Shown: piece after piece, positions 17,166 through 26,900 of the stretch
Layout: each line of letters begins with the position of its first letter
Position numbering within the stretch: position 1 is the first letter of the stretch
Source of the DNA: Vibrio harveyi NBRC 15634 = ATCC 14126 = KCTC 12724
GTDB taxonomy: Bacteria > Pseudomonadota > Gammaproteobacteria > Enterobacterales > Vibrionaceae
Assembly (NCBI RefSeq): GCF_001591145.1
Contig: NZ_BCUF01000043.1
Location: 1-50,841, forward strand
Direction of reading: 5' to 3'
DNA: 50,841 bases
Notes under the pieces: model-generated
The model's input: only the letters and a program-made list of their open reading frames with translations
Database searches by the model: none
What the model was told of the DNA's origin: nothing
Translations under genes and position numbers: made by a program

Positions 17166-17798
17166 ATGGTTCTAGGTAAACCTCAAACCGACCCAACATT
17201 AGAGTGGTTTCTTTCACACTGTCATATTCATAAGTACCCATCAAAGAGCACGCTAATTCACGCGGGCGAAAAAGCAGAGACTTTGTACTACATCGTTAAA
17301 GGTTCTGTTGCGGTTCTTATCAAAGACGAAGAAGGTAAGGAAATGATCCTTTCTTACCTAAACCAAGGCGACTTCATTGGTGAGCTTGGTCTATTCGAAG
17401 AAGACCAAGAGCGTACAGCTTGGGTTCGCGCTAAATCTCCTTGTGAAGTGGCAGAGATTTCTTTCAAGAAATTCCGTCAACTTATCCAAGTTAACCCAGA
17501 CATCCTAATGCGTCTTTCGGCGCAAATGGCTCGTCGTCTACAAGTTACTAGCCAAAAAGTGGGTGACCTAGCGTTCCTAGACGTAACTGGTCGTATCGCT
17601 CAGACTCTTCTGAACCTTGCTAAACAACCAGATGCGATGACGCACCCAGACGGCATGCAAATCAAGATCACTCGTCAAGAAATCGGTCAAATTGTTGGCT
17701 GTTCTCGTGAGACAGTAGGTCGTATCTTGAAGATGCTAGAAGAGCAGAACCTAATTTCTGCGCACGGTAAGACTATCGTTGTTTACGGGACTCGTTAA
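17166..17798 (+). CDS. crp: cAMP receptor protein CRP
   Basis: Global cAMP-dependent regulator of carbon use, and in vibrios of competence, quorum sensing and virulence. It is 210 aa. The cAMP-binding domain (1-130) has GELGLFEEDQERTAW with the conserved Glu and Arg contacts. The dimer helix follows, then the DNA-binding domain with the recognition helix in IGQIVGCSRETVGRILK. The ribosome site is AGAGGAAG. It has its own 239-bp upstream region and a clear terminator. A perfect CRP site lies in front of the porin gene in this window. Confidence 0.98.
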   Translation: MVLGKPQTDPTLEWFLSHCHIHKYPSKSTLIHAGEKAETLYYIVKGSVAVLIKDEEGKEMILSYLNQGDFIGELGLFEEDQERTAWVRAKSPCEVAEISFKKFRQLIQVNPDILMRLSAQMARRLQVTSQKVGDLAFLDVTGRIAQTLLNLAKQPDAMTHPDGMQIKITRQEIGQIVGCSRETVGRILKMLEEQNLISAHGKTIVVYGTR

Positions 17799-17822
17799 TC
17801 TCGATTAACGTTTAAAAAATTT

Positions 17823-17855
17823 AAAAGCCACCAAATGCAAGTTTGGTGGCTTTTT
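17823..17855 (+). terminator. Terminator after crp
   Basis: AAAAGCCACCAAA and its complement form a 12-13 bp stem with a 6-7 nt loop, followed by T5 and more T-rich sequence. It begins 24 bp after the crp stop. Confidence 0.92.
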
Positions 17856-17976
17856 CTTTTTTGGGAGTTAGACATTGAGAGTCGAGAGCACTGCACTTCA
17901 CAACGGACTTCATCCTTTGAGATGAAGCCCCAAGTAAAAACCCTCTCGAAGCGAAGCGGCTCTCGTCTTGTATCTA

Positions 17977-18768
17977 TTAACCGTTGGTACTCTCGAAGAT
18001 CTTATCTGCCGATGCAGCTACAAACCCTGGGTACAACTCACCGTTATCCATTGGGTAGCGCTTAGCAAACTCGTAGAAGCCTCCAGGAATCACCTCAACG
18101 CCTTCAGTGAAGGTCACTGGCACTTTGTCTGCCATGGTCGATGATTGCTCTAGTAACACCTCTGGCGTGCCTTTTACTTCACCGCCATTCTCGTTGATGA
18201 TAAAGCCTACGGTGCGTAGGTGGTCGTTCACTTGCTTCACTTCTTCATGCTGATTGAGTTGATTCACACTCACCGTGAAGTGGTTCGCTCCATAACCGTG
18301 CGCAGCAAGCCAAGAAGCGTACTCACTCTCTTTCGCTAAGATCTGGAAGTCAGCATAGCTAAGGTCCCACAAACGTCCGCCGTACAAGAAGTCACTGCTG
18401 GTCAATTTAGACGCATCAACCTGCTCTACCAGTTTATGAACGATGGCTTGTAGCTCTGGTGAGCACTCATCCACTTTCAATTCACTGATGAAGACTTTTG
18501 GCTGTTTCGGATCTGGGTGCTCAAAATGTTTTGCCACCAGCTTTTTGCTTTCAAATACGTAGTCACCACAGGCTTTGTAACCCACCGCTAGGAATGGCTT
18601 CGCTAACGTTTCAATGCCTAGGGGAGCGACATTAAACGTACGTAGCGCAATATGGTCATTAATCAGAGGCTCATCTTCTTGAAGAAGCTGATGAACTTTA
18701 GCAGCAGAAGGGCAAAGACGTTGAATGTAGTCTTGCCATAGCGATTCAAATAACACATCGGGCGTCAT
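17977..18768 (-). CDS. DUF1338 protein (HglS-like 2-oxoadipate dioxygenase family)
   Basis: A 263-aa member of the DUF1338 family; HglS in this family converts 2-oxoadipate to 2-hydroxyglutarate in lysine catabolism using iron. Likely metal ligands are visible: His in NDHIALRTFN (about 38), His in GANHFTVSVN (about 177) and Glu in EVIPGGFYEFAKR near the C terminus. It is shorter than HglS, so the same reaction is not assured. It is downstream of astD on the same strand, with a 264-bp gap holding a branched hairpin. AAGGAG precedes the ATG. Confidence 0.85.
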   Translation of the reverse strand: MTPDVLFESLWQDYIQRLCPSAAKVHQLLQEDEPLINDHIALRTFNVAPLGIETLAKPFLAVGYKACGDYVFESKKLVAKHFEHPDPKQPKVFISELKVDECSPELQAIVHKLVEQVDASKLTSSDFLYGGRLWDLSYADFQILAKESEYASWLAAHGYGANHFTVSVNQLNQHEEVKQVNDHLRTVGFIINENGGEVKGTPEVLLEQSSTMADKVPVTFTEGVEVIPGGFYEFAKRYPMDNGELYPGFVAASADKIFESTNG

Positions 18769-18813
18769 AACGACTCCTTGTTATGAAATGTAGAGTTAGG
18801 GGTAAGAGGAAGT

Positions 18814-18865
18814 TGACCGCTCGTTCACAGCCCGTGGGCTGTCCAGAATCACGAACGAGCGGTCA
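18814..18865. repeat. Branched inverted repeat between astD and the DUF1338 gene
   Basis: A perfect 13-bp inverted repeat (arms 18814-18826 and 18853-18865, TGACCGCTCGTTC and complement) encloses a second perfect hairpin at 18827-18842 (ACAGCCC-GT-GGGCTGT). The inner hairpin starts at the very next base after the outer 5' arm. There is no T tract. It could be an RNA processing or stability element, or a mobile intergenic repeat. The rest of the 264-bp gap shows no gene. Confidence 0.8.
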
Positions 18866-19032
18866 TCAACCTGTGACGGTATGTGTGGCATAAGTGCCAG
18901 TCAGTCAACACGCTCTGGAGAGTCTTAAGCTCGCCTTTGGCGTTTGCCAGCGCGCTTACCAGAATCCTAACTTGGTAAATAGCTCCGACAGAGAGAAGCG
19001 GCGATACTTTGTCACCACTTCGTGTTTCTCTA

Positions 19033-20490
19033 TTACAGGCTTACACCCGGGCTCAATGTGGCAGGTAAGACCGTCTCTTGTCCTTCCATTGATGCCATTG
19101 GGTACGCACAGTAGTCTGCTGCGTAGTAAGCACTAGGGCGTAGGTTACCCGACGCACCCGGACCACCAAATGGCGCATCACCACTTGCGCCCGTCAGCTG
19201 ACGGTTGCGGTTCACGATGCCAGCACGAATGTGGTCCACGAAGTATTCCCATTCTTGGTCATCGGTTGAAACCAGACCTGCAGATAGACCAAAGCGCGTA
19301 TCGTTCGCCAGCTCTACTGCTTTCTCTAGCCCTTCATAGCGCACCACTTGCAGAAGTGGGCCGAAGTACTCTTCATCTGGCAACTCGGCAATGTTCGTCA
19401 CATCGATGATGCCCGGAGAAACAAACGCCGCTTCGCCTGCTTTTGCTTCAATCAAGCTTTCGCCACCCAGTGATTGCAAGTTCGCTTGTGCATCGAGAAT
19501 GAACTTGGCCGCCGCTACCGAAATTTGCGGTCCCATGAAAGGCGCAGGCTCTGCAAATGGTTGGCCTACACGAATATTGCGTGTCGCTTCCACCAGCTTA
19601 GTAATGACTGCATCACCCTTGTCGCCAAATGGAATGTATAGTCGACGAGCACAGGTACAGCGTTGCCCTGCACTGATGAAGGCAGATTGGATGATGGTGT
19701 AAACCGTTGCGTCTAAGTCACCGTAGTTATCCGAGATAACCATCGGGTTGTTGCCACCCATTTCAAGCGCCAGCATTTTGCCCGGCTGACCAGCAAACTG
19801 ACGATGTAGAACATGACCTGTGTTTGCACTACCAGTAAACAGCACGCCATCGATACCTTTCGCATCCGCCAGCGCAATACCGGTTTCTTTCGCGCCTTGG
19901 ACTAGGTTAATCACACCTTTTGGTAGACCGACCTCTTCCCACAGCTTCATAGCGAGTTCACCCGTCCATGGCGTTTGCTCAGACGGTTTGAAGACCACGG
20001 TGTTACCAGCCAATAGTGCTGGCACGATGTGACCATTTGGCAAGTGACCTGGGAAGTTATAAGGACCAAACACCGCCATCACACCTAGTGGGCGATGACG
20101 CAATACAATTTGGTTGCCTGCGGCTTCACGTGTCGCTTCGCCCGTACGGTCGTGGTAAGCACGAATAGAAATCGCGATTTTACCTGCCATTGCAGCCGCT
20201 TCGGTGCGTGTTTCCCAGATTGGCTTGCCGGTTTCTTTAGCAATCACTTCAGCGATTTTTTCGCTGTTCTCTTTTACTTTCTCAGCAAAAGCCAACACGA
20301 TCGCTTCGCGCTCTGCAAATGGACGCTTCTTCCAATCAACAAACGCTTCACGCGCCGCAGATACCGCTTGGTTAACCTGCTCTGCTGTTGCGCCGTTGCC
20401 TTGCCAGATCACTTCTTGGTTGTAAGGCGACAGAGACGTAAATGCTTCACCCTGACCTTGTACCCATTCACCTGCAATCCAATGTGTCAT
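19033..20490 (-). CDS. astD: N-succinylglutamate 5-semialdehyde dehydrogenase
   Basis: Fourth enzyme of the arginine succinyltransferase pathway; it oxidises succinylglutamate semialdehyde to succinylglutamate with NAD+. It is 485 aa. The aldehyde dehydrogenase motifs are present: GPYNFPGHLPNGH, FTGSANTGHVLH, the general base Glu in LEMGGNNP, and the catalytic Cys in SAGQRCTCARR. It lies 28 bp after astA. astB and astE, the other pathway genes, are not in this window. Confidence 0.96.
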   Translation of the reverse strand: MTHWIAGEWVQGQGEAFTSLSPYNQEVIWQGNGATAEQVNQAVSAAREAFVDWKKRPFAEREAIVLAFAEKVKENSEKIAEVIAKETGKPIWETRTEAAAMAGKIAISIRAYHDRTGEATREAAGNQIVLRHRPLGVMAVFGPYNFPGHLPNGHIVPALLAGNTVVFKPSEQTPWTGELAMKLWEEVGLPKGVINLVQGAKETGIALADAKGIDGVLFTGSANTGHVLHRQFAGQPGKMLALEMGGNNPMVISDNYGDLDATVYTIIQSAFISAGQRCTCARRLYIPFGDKGDAVITKLVEATRNIRVGQPFAEPAPFMGPQISVAAAKFILDAQANLQSLGGESLIEAKAGEAAFVSPGIIDVTNIAELPDEEYFGPLLQVVRYEGLEKAVELANDTRFGLSAGLVSTDDQEWEYFVDHIRAGIVNRNRQLTGASGDAPFGGPGASGNLRPSAYYAADYCAYPMASMEGQETVLPATLSPGVSL

Positions 20491-20518
20491 TGTTTCTATC
20501 CTTAAATTCTGTCGTCAG

Positions 20519-21538
20519 TTACTGCGGAAGAAGGCGAACAAAATCCCCTTCCTCAACCAAGAGTGCATCCGCCAATTCTGGTGCAAGCACTACGCTTTGC
20601 GTTTCTGCGTCATACGCTGCTTTTGCTGCGGCTGCACGGAAGTTCTCGAATGATGAGTTACACATCAAGAAGTCTTGTGTGCTGGTGTGCTCCGAGATTT
20701 TGACTTGCGCGCGGAATGAGTGGCGTACCGATTCGATATTACGTAAGTCACATTCCACCGTTGGACCACCATCGAAAATGTCGACGTATCCACGGTTGGT
20801 AAAACCTTCACGCTCAAGCAGCTTCAATGCTGGACGTGTGTTGTCGTGCACTTTACCAATCACAGCTTGCGCTTCTGGGCTCAGTAGGTTGATGTAGATT
20901 GGCAACTTCGGCATCAAGTCGGCGATAAAGCCCTTCTTGCCGATACCGGTAAGGTAATCCGCAAGCGTAAAATCGATAGAGAAGAAATGCTCTTGAAGCC
21001 ACTGCCAGAATGGCGAGTTACCGTTCTCGTCTGATACGCCGCGCATTTCAGCAAAGATGGTTTCTGAGAAACGTTCTGGGTGCTCTGCCATCATTAAGAA
21101 ACGGCACTTGGACATCAGACGCCCGTTCAAGCCACCACGGAATTTCTCACGTAGGAACAAGGTACAGATTTCACTGTTACCCGTGTAGTTATTACCAAAC
21201 GTCAGCAGCTTCACCACGTTGTTTACGCCAAGCTTTGGTGACGAGTGCACCACTTTGCTGATGTGGTAAGAATAAAAAGGCACATCCCAGCCGATCGAAG
21301 CTTCAATACCTGTGGTACCTGCCACTTCACCAGTTTCAGATTCAAAACCCACCATTAGGTAGCCTTCATCACCGGCTTCCTTAACGTCAGGTTTGCCAAA
21401 ACTGTATTCTGAGTGTTTGATTCGATTGGTTAACAGTTCTTCGTTAACCGGTAGAGATGTAAATCCATGACCTGACTCAACCGCACAGGTGTGCAGCGCG
21501 TCATAATCCGACATTGCGATAGGGCGAACTACTAGCAT
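20519..21538 (-). CDS. astA: Arginine N-succinyltransferase
   Basis: First enzyme of arginine catabolism by the AST pathway; it transfers succinyl from succinyl-CoA to arginine. From ATG at 21538 it is 339 aa, matching the family, with AGGGAG 5 nt upstream; the extension to 21559 is unlikely. MLVVRPIAMSDYDALHTCA begins the acyltransferase fold. It lies between argD and astD. A hairpin between argD and astA may reduce its expression relative to argD. Confidence 0.95.
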   Translation of the reverse strand: MLVVRPIAMSDYDALHTCAVESGHGFTSLPVNEELLTNRIKHSEYSFGKPDVKEAGDEGYLMVGFESETGEVAGTTGIEASIGWDVPFYSYHISKVVHSSPKLGVNNVVKLLTFGNNYTGNSEICTLFLREKFRGGLNGRLMSKCRFLMMAEHPERFSETIFAEMRGVSDENGNSPFWQWLQEHFFSIDFTLADYLTGIGKKGFIADLMPKLPIYINLLSPEAQAVIGKVHDNTRPALKLLEREGFTNRGYVDIFDGGPTVECDLRNIESVRHSFRAQVKISEHTSTQDFLMCNSSFENFRAAAAKAAYDAETQSVVLAPELADALLVEEGDFVRLLPQ

Positions 21539-21588
21539 CAATACTCCCTCCAGATGCAAGAAGATCCTAACTATATTGTAGGAACAAT

Positions 21589-21616
21589 ACCCCCATCAGA
21601 GATCCTTGATGGGGGT
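21589..21616 (-). terminator. Hairpin between argD and astA (partial terminator)
   Basis: A perfect 10-bp inverted repeat (ACCCCCATCA and complement) with an 8-nt loop, followed on the transcribed strand by ATTGTTCC, a weak T tract. It may let argD be transcribed with only partial read-through into astA-astD. Confidence 0.6.
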
Positions 21617-21646
21617 GTCTAGGTTGACGATAAGCGGAGATCGCGC

Positions 21647-22858
21647 TTAAACCAGCGTTGCGATCGCTTTATCCAGCTTCGCCAAACCTTCTTCGATTTC
21701 TTGTTGTGTGATAACGAGTGATGGTGTGAAACGTACGACATTGGCACCCGCAACCAATACCATGAGACCTTGTTTACCTGCAGCAACCAGTACGTCACGC
21801 GCACGACCTTGCCACTCTTCATTCAGTGCAGCACCAAGCAGTAGACCTTTACCGCGCACTTCAGAGAAGATGTTGTATTTCGCGTTGATCTTCTCCAGAC
21901 CTTCACGGAACATCGCTTCACGCTCTAGTACGCCAGCCAGTACTTCTGGTTTTGTCACTTCTTCAACAACCGCTTCTGCAACTGCACACGCTAGTGGGTT
22001 ACCACCGTAAGTTGAACCGTGCGTGCCCACTTTCATGTGCTCAGCCAATTTTGCCGTCGTTAACATGGCACCGATAGGGAAACCGCCACCCAGTGATTTC
22101 GCTGTGCTTAGAATGTCTGGCGTAATGCCTAGACCTTGGTATGCGTAGAAGTGACCCGTACGACCGTTACCAGTTTGCACTTCATCGAAGATCAACAGTG
22201 CGTTATGCTTGTCGCACAGCTCGCGAACCGCTTGAGCGAATTCAGGAGTTGGTGGAATGATGCCGCCCTCACCTTGCAGAGGCTCCATCATTACGGCACA
22301 AGTGCGATCCGACATGTGTGCTTGAAGTGCTTCGATATCGTTGTAAGGAAGGTGTGTCACATCGCCAGGTTTAGGACCAAAACCGTCTGAGTAAGCCGCT
22401 TGACCGCCTACTGTTACCGTGAAGAAAGTACGACCGTGGAAACCTTGTTTGAATGCGATAATTTCAGATTTCTCTGTACCATGAACGTCTGCTGCGTAAC
22501 GACGTGCTAGCTTTAGTGCCGCTTCGTTTGCTTCTGCGCCAGAGTTAGCGAAGAACACTCGCTCAGCAAAGCTGACTTCTGTTAACTTCTTCGCCAATCG
22601 CAGTGCTGGCTCGTTAGTCATAACATTACTTAGGTGCCAAAGCTTGTTACCTTGCTCAGTCAATGCGTTCACCATAACTGGATGACAATGACCAAGACAG
22701 CTCACCGCAATACCACCAGCAAAGTCGATGTATTCATTTCCGTTCTGATCCCAAATGCGTGAACCTTCACCTTTTACAGGGATCATTTCCATCGGGTTAT
22801 AGCAAGGTACCATTACCTCATCGAATAAACCGCGCTCTACTTTGTTTTCCGTTGTCAT
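21647..22858 (-). CDS. argD: Acetylornithine / succinylornithine aminotransferase
   Basis: PLP-dependent class III aminotransferase serving arginine synthesis (ArgD) and catabolism (AstC). It is 403 aa. The PLP lysine is in ILSTAKSLGGGFPIGA, with FDEVQTGNGRTGHFYAY and NSGAEANEAALKLARR also conserved. Position upstream of astA-astD points to AstC use, and proximity to pabA matches the E. coli argD locus, so one enzyme probably does both jobs. The gap upstream shows no clear ArgR box. Confidence 0.94.
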   Translation of the reverse strand: MTTENKVERGLFDEVMVPCYNPMEMIPVKGEGSRIWDQNGNEYIDFAGGIAVSCLGHCHPVMVNALTEQGNKLWHLSNVMTNEPALRLAKKLTEVSFAERVFFANSGAEANEAALKLARRYAADVHGTEKSEIIAFKQGFHGRTFFTVTVGGQAAYSDGFGPKPGDVTHLPYNDIEALQAHMSDRTCAVMMEPLQGEGGIIPPTPEFAQAVRELCDKHNALLIFDEVQTGNGRTGHFYAYQGLGITPDILSTAKSLGGGFPIGAMLTTAKLAEHMKVGTHGSTYGGNPLACAVAEAVVEEVTKPEVLAGVLEREAMFREGLEKINAKYNIFSEVRGKGLLLGAALNEEWQGRARDVLVAAGKQGLMVLVAGANVVRFTPSLVITQQEIEEGLAKLDKAIATLV

Positions 22859-23124
22859 TGCACATTCCTTCTTGATACCGCATGCCTAGCAGATAAGCGA
22901 ATTTAACCGGCACTCTTTGCCAGCAAATAATGTTTTGCATTTAAGCTATTGCGGCATTGTATTTACATTTAATTAACCATTTCAATAGTGATTTATTCTT
23001 TTCGCTTCCGAGCGCGACTACCCATACTCACTATCTATGATTATTTATGCACCAAGAAACGCAAATAGAGAAGCGATTTTTTATAAAAGTTATGTATAGC
23101 AAGGTTTAGAAAGAAAGGAGAAAA
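22859..23124. other. Upstream region of argD without an annotated gene
   Basis: AT-rich stretch between argD and a possible small gene at 23125. It should hold the argD/ast promoter. I looked for ArgR boxes (TGAAT-ATTCA type) and saw only weak half-matches near 22960-23000. No RNA gene or repeat was recognised. Confidence 0.4.
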
Positions 23125-23262
23125 ATGAATAGCCGCCACCAAATAGACAGAACGCATAGTTTTGCATTCCCATTCTCAGGCGAAAAACATGAAGAATTTG
23201 TTAAGAAAGGTGATCGCGATCAGATCGCTTTGCGCGCAAGAAAGTTCGCAAGCAGTTCGTGA
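23125..23262 (+). CDS. Possible 45-aa protein, antisense to the end of pabA
   Basis: ATG at 23125 is preceded by AAAGGAG at a 5-nt spacing, one of the best ribosome sites in the window. The product begins MNSRHQIDRTHSFAFPFSGE and is hydrophilic and charged, with no membrane segment. The last 43 bp overlap the 3' end of pabA on the other strand. No family is recognised. It may be a true small gene or a chance ORF behind a purine-rich stretch. Confidence 0.35.
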   Translation: MNSRHQIDRTHSFAFPFSGEKHEEFVKKGDRDQIALRARKFASSS

Positions 23263-23807
23263 CCTTGTTCTGTCTTAATCGACTCAGGATGGAACTGTAC
23301 CGCGTCAATTGGCAGGGTTTTATGCTGATAACCCATGATTTCGTCCATGGCTCCGTCAGGCAGTTCAGTCCAAGCGGTCAATTCAAACACATCAGGTAAT
23401 GTGCCGTTTTTCACCACGAGAGAGTGGTAGCGGGTTACCGTAAGTGGGTTATTAAGGTTTTTAAACACACTGCGACCGTTGTGACGAATTGGTGATGTCT
23501 TGCCGTGCATCACTTGTCGAGCACGTACCACTTCCCCTCCAAACACCTGCGCAATCGCCTGATGACCAAGGCAAACGCCTAAGATTGGTAACTTACCAGC
23601 AAAGTATTCGATAGCTTGTAGAGAGATACCCGCTTCGTCAGGGGTACAGGGACCTGGAGAGATCACCAAATGAGTTGGGTTGAGCGCCTCAATGCCTTGG
23701 ATGTCGATTTCATCGTTACGCACCACCTTTACGTCTGCACCAAGCTCGCAGAAGTATTGGTAAAGGTTGTAGGTAAAAGAGTCGTAGTTATCGATGATCA
23801 ACAACAT
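23220..23807 (-). CDS. pabA: Aminodeoxychorismate/anthranilate synthase component II
   Basis: Glutamine amidotransferase subunit that supplies ammonia to PabB for the p-aminobenzoate branch of folate synthesis. From ATG at 23807 it is 195 aa, the family length; residues coded upstream to 23876 are outside the conserved protein. The N terminus is MLLIIDNYDSFTYNLYQYF, the nucleophile is Cys79 in GVCLGHQAIAQ, and the His-Glu pair is in FHPESIKTEQG. The ribosome site is weak. Beside argD as in E. coli. Confidence 0.95.
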   Translation of the reverse strand: MLLIIDNYDSFTYNLYQYFCELGADVKVVRNDEIDIQGIEALNPTHLVISPGPCTPDEAGISLQAIEYFAGKLPILGVCLGHQAIAQVFGGEVVRARQVMHGKTSPIRHNGRSVFKNLNNPLTVTRYHSLVVKNGTLPDVFELTAWTELPDGAMDEIMGYQHKTLPIDAVQFHPESIKTEQGHELLANFLARKAI

Positions 23808-23926
23808 AAAAGGTCGGTTGCTCCAATCCGTTTTGGCAATGCTTAAGTGGTGAATCGCCACGTTCGTGACAATCAAGGGCGGTATTTTGCTATACCAAGC
23901 AAGAAAGGCAAGTTTTTGCTGAATAA

Positions 23927-23950
23927 AAAGGCCAGCATAGGCTGGCCTTT
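23927..23950 (-). terminator. Terminator after the nuclease gene
   Basis: AAAGGCCAGC and its complement form a 10-bp stem with a 4-nt loop; on the minus strand T5 follows. It lies about 47 bp after the nuclease stop and ends the porin-nuclease transcript before pabA. Confidence 0.9.
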
Positions 23951-23996
23951 GGTCTTTACAGCTATTTAGAAACTGTTTGTCAGGAAATAAATTCGC

Positions 23997-26900
23997 TTAG
24001 CGACGACGGCGTAGGAAGCCTAGACCTAGCATCGCAAGTAGCGCGCCAAAGCCAAATGAACCACCAGAACCATCTTTTTCTGGGTGAACAGGTTTCACAT
24101 TGCTTGAATCACGTTTAATAAACTCCACATCCGTCACTTTCTGGTTAACAACACCTGAAGTTTCGTTGTTCAGAGTCATCGTCAGCTCATACTTACCAAC
24201 TGGTAGTTTTGCTGAATCAAACATCACCATTTGCGCACCATCTTTATCCAGTGTCACTTTTGGTAGTGCTGGAGCATCAGCCGGAACAGGAGAAATAGAC
24301 AAGGTTGCTACATCACCCTTTTGAGCCGTCGCTGGAACTGCGTAACCGATATCTGCGCGACCGCTCTTCGTTGCGATTGTCACAAGTCGCTCACCAGCCT
24401 CACCGTACTTGTAGCCTAGTGTAACGAGAGCAGAATCGTGGTCAGACGAACGGTATGGGTCTTGTGAGTAGAATGGGTTTGGTTCATTCGTATCACCGCC
24501 CTTGTACTTGCTGTTGTAATCGTACAGTGACGACTCTGGCGCATTAATGTGCCAATCAACAGCATCAATTAAGCGCTTATCTAGTGAACCAGAGATCAAT
24601 AGGTGATCCAACGAGCCCACTTCATCATTGTATGAGTAACTCCAAGCCGTTTCGCCTGCAGGCATCATTCGATCAACCGCGTTGATGTAACCGTAAGTCT
24701 TAGTAATGACTTTGCCTTCTGGACCAAATTGAGGCAGTTTACCAATGAAGGTGTAACCCGCTGCAGTCAGAGTTTTACCTGTTGGGTTAGACGTTAGAAC
24801 CAGCATTGGATCTTCGTGTGCGTAAGAGTTCATGTCACCAAGAACTACTTTGTCACCTTCGATCTTCGCCATCTCTTCACCTAGGTGGTAAGCCGCAGCA
24901 ACACGGAAGTTCTCACAAGAACCCTGGAAGTCATCATCGCTCTTCACATTATCTTTTGAAGGATCGAATTTTTCCCATGTTTCCCAACCTTTCCAATCTT
25001 CGTAACAAGTCGAACCTTTAGATTTCAAGTGGTTTACCGAAACCGTTAGACGCTTACCTGTGTTCAAGACTTGGAAAGTAGCCGCTACCGTATTACGTTG
25101 GTAGTTATCACCGCTCTCACGGATTTCACCTTTGCTGTCTGTGATTGGAGCACCGTTTTCATCGACGATCATTGGTGCATGTTGACTTGGCATCGGGATA
25201 ACTTGACCAGAGATCACAGAGACTTTTGATGGGCGGTAAATAATACCTGTAGTAATCGCATCAGAGCCGACCGTATCTTGGTCATCCAGAATGGTGTCGC
25301 CGTTTTTATCAAAACCAACGAACACGTAACGGTTGTGGATAGAGTTTGACTTATTACGGTCACCGTAATCTTCATCGTCGTACTTCGCATTGATTGCGGC
25401 AAGCAATTCATTGATTGCACCAAAGTCACCGAAACCGTTGTTCTCGATTTCCATCAAACCAACGATATCCGCATCTAGACCGTAAATTGCTTCTACAATC
25501 TTGGCTTGTTGACGATCAAAGTCCAGCTGTGATTCAGCACCACGGTTGTCACCAAAGCTGTTATCAGAACCGCCATATGGTGAGTTGAAGTAGTTCAGTA
25601 CGTTTTGTGTTGCGATACGAATGTTGAATGAATCAGCCGCAGAGTACGCATCGTTTGTTTCCTTGATCGAAGGCGCTTTAGTTCGATCGGTATTGTGGAT
25701 GAACGCTTTGCTATCAACCGTATTCGTTGGGATCAAACGGAACTCGTTGTACGAGTAATGCAGAACACCTTCTAAACCAACGACAGAGTCGTTGATGCGG
25801 ATGTAGTTTTTCTTTGGATCAGCAAAGAAATCTGGGTAGTAAGGAATTTGACCATTTGGTGCTTTAGCATCGGTATCAACATAAACACGGAAGTCTTTGT
25901 TTTCTGCTTTTTGTGCCAGAGATTCTGCGCTGCCTGCTACATGATCTTGGTTTGGCTGTGGATTTGGACGCTTGTATGCCAATACCATGTTGTTACGGAA
26001 GCTATCAAAATCAAAGCTGAACGAACGAGAAACACGCATGTTCTGCTCGCCATCTTCAGCTGCATCCATATCTTTCACCAATCGAACAGGCATGCCTTCT
26101 AGACGTTCCAGTGTCGAACGGAAGTTTTCATCATCGCTATCGATACGAACCATATCAACTGGTGTTGGTGGTACCTGAGAAGCGTTTTCTACTTCCCAAA
26201 TGTCATTCGTTGGAATCAGTGTTGTTACACCATAGTTCTCTTTTACTTTGGCACGAACACAGATTTGTTGACCAACCATGTCTTGAGACAGCTCGCCTTT
26301 CGTCTGAACGAACACACCGTCTGATGTCTTAACATTACCATCAGCATTGTTGTCGTAAAGGAAGAAACCCTTCACTAGATTCGTAGTTACCGCACTCACA
26401 ACACCTGTCACTAAGTACTCATCTGCCGACTCGTAACCAGACTCAATCAGAGGCGATGAATAACCTTCACCTTGCACTTCACCAATGGTTTTGTAAGAAA
26501 GACTGCCTGCAGCATCAGCACATGGCGTGTTTTCTGGTGGTGTAATTGGATCGTTATTTACTGCAGTAGGATCACCAAGACCACCGAAGTCGTCTTTTGC
26601 AAACTTGTCCCACTGAGATTCATCATATGTCGTCGCTTGTGTTGAACCTGCTTTACGGCGCATGGTTCGGTCATCCCAAAGCTTATCGCCCTTGTAACCG
26701 TAAGTACCAAAGATATCCTTAATGTCCGCTTCCGCTGAGCTTGTACCCAACCACACTGCGTCATCACCGTTGAAGTTCATTGCTGAGTGTTTTACTTCAT
26801 CGTAAGTACCAGCAACAACTGTCACGTCCTTACCGCCCAAACGTTCAATGAACGCTCGCATTTCAGCACCCGCGTCACCATTAATAACAACGATGCTCTT

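Noticed and set aside
22900..23020. ArgR boxes upstream of argD
   Set aside because: Only weak half-site matches in AT-rich DNA.
23808..23876. N-terminal extension of PabA
   Set aside because: The conserved family N terminus begins at the ATG at 23807, and the upstream residues match no domain.
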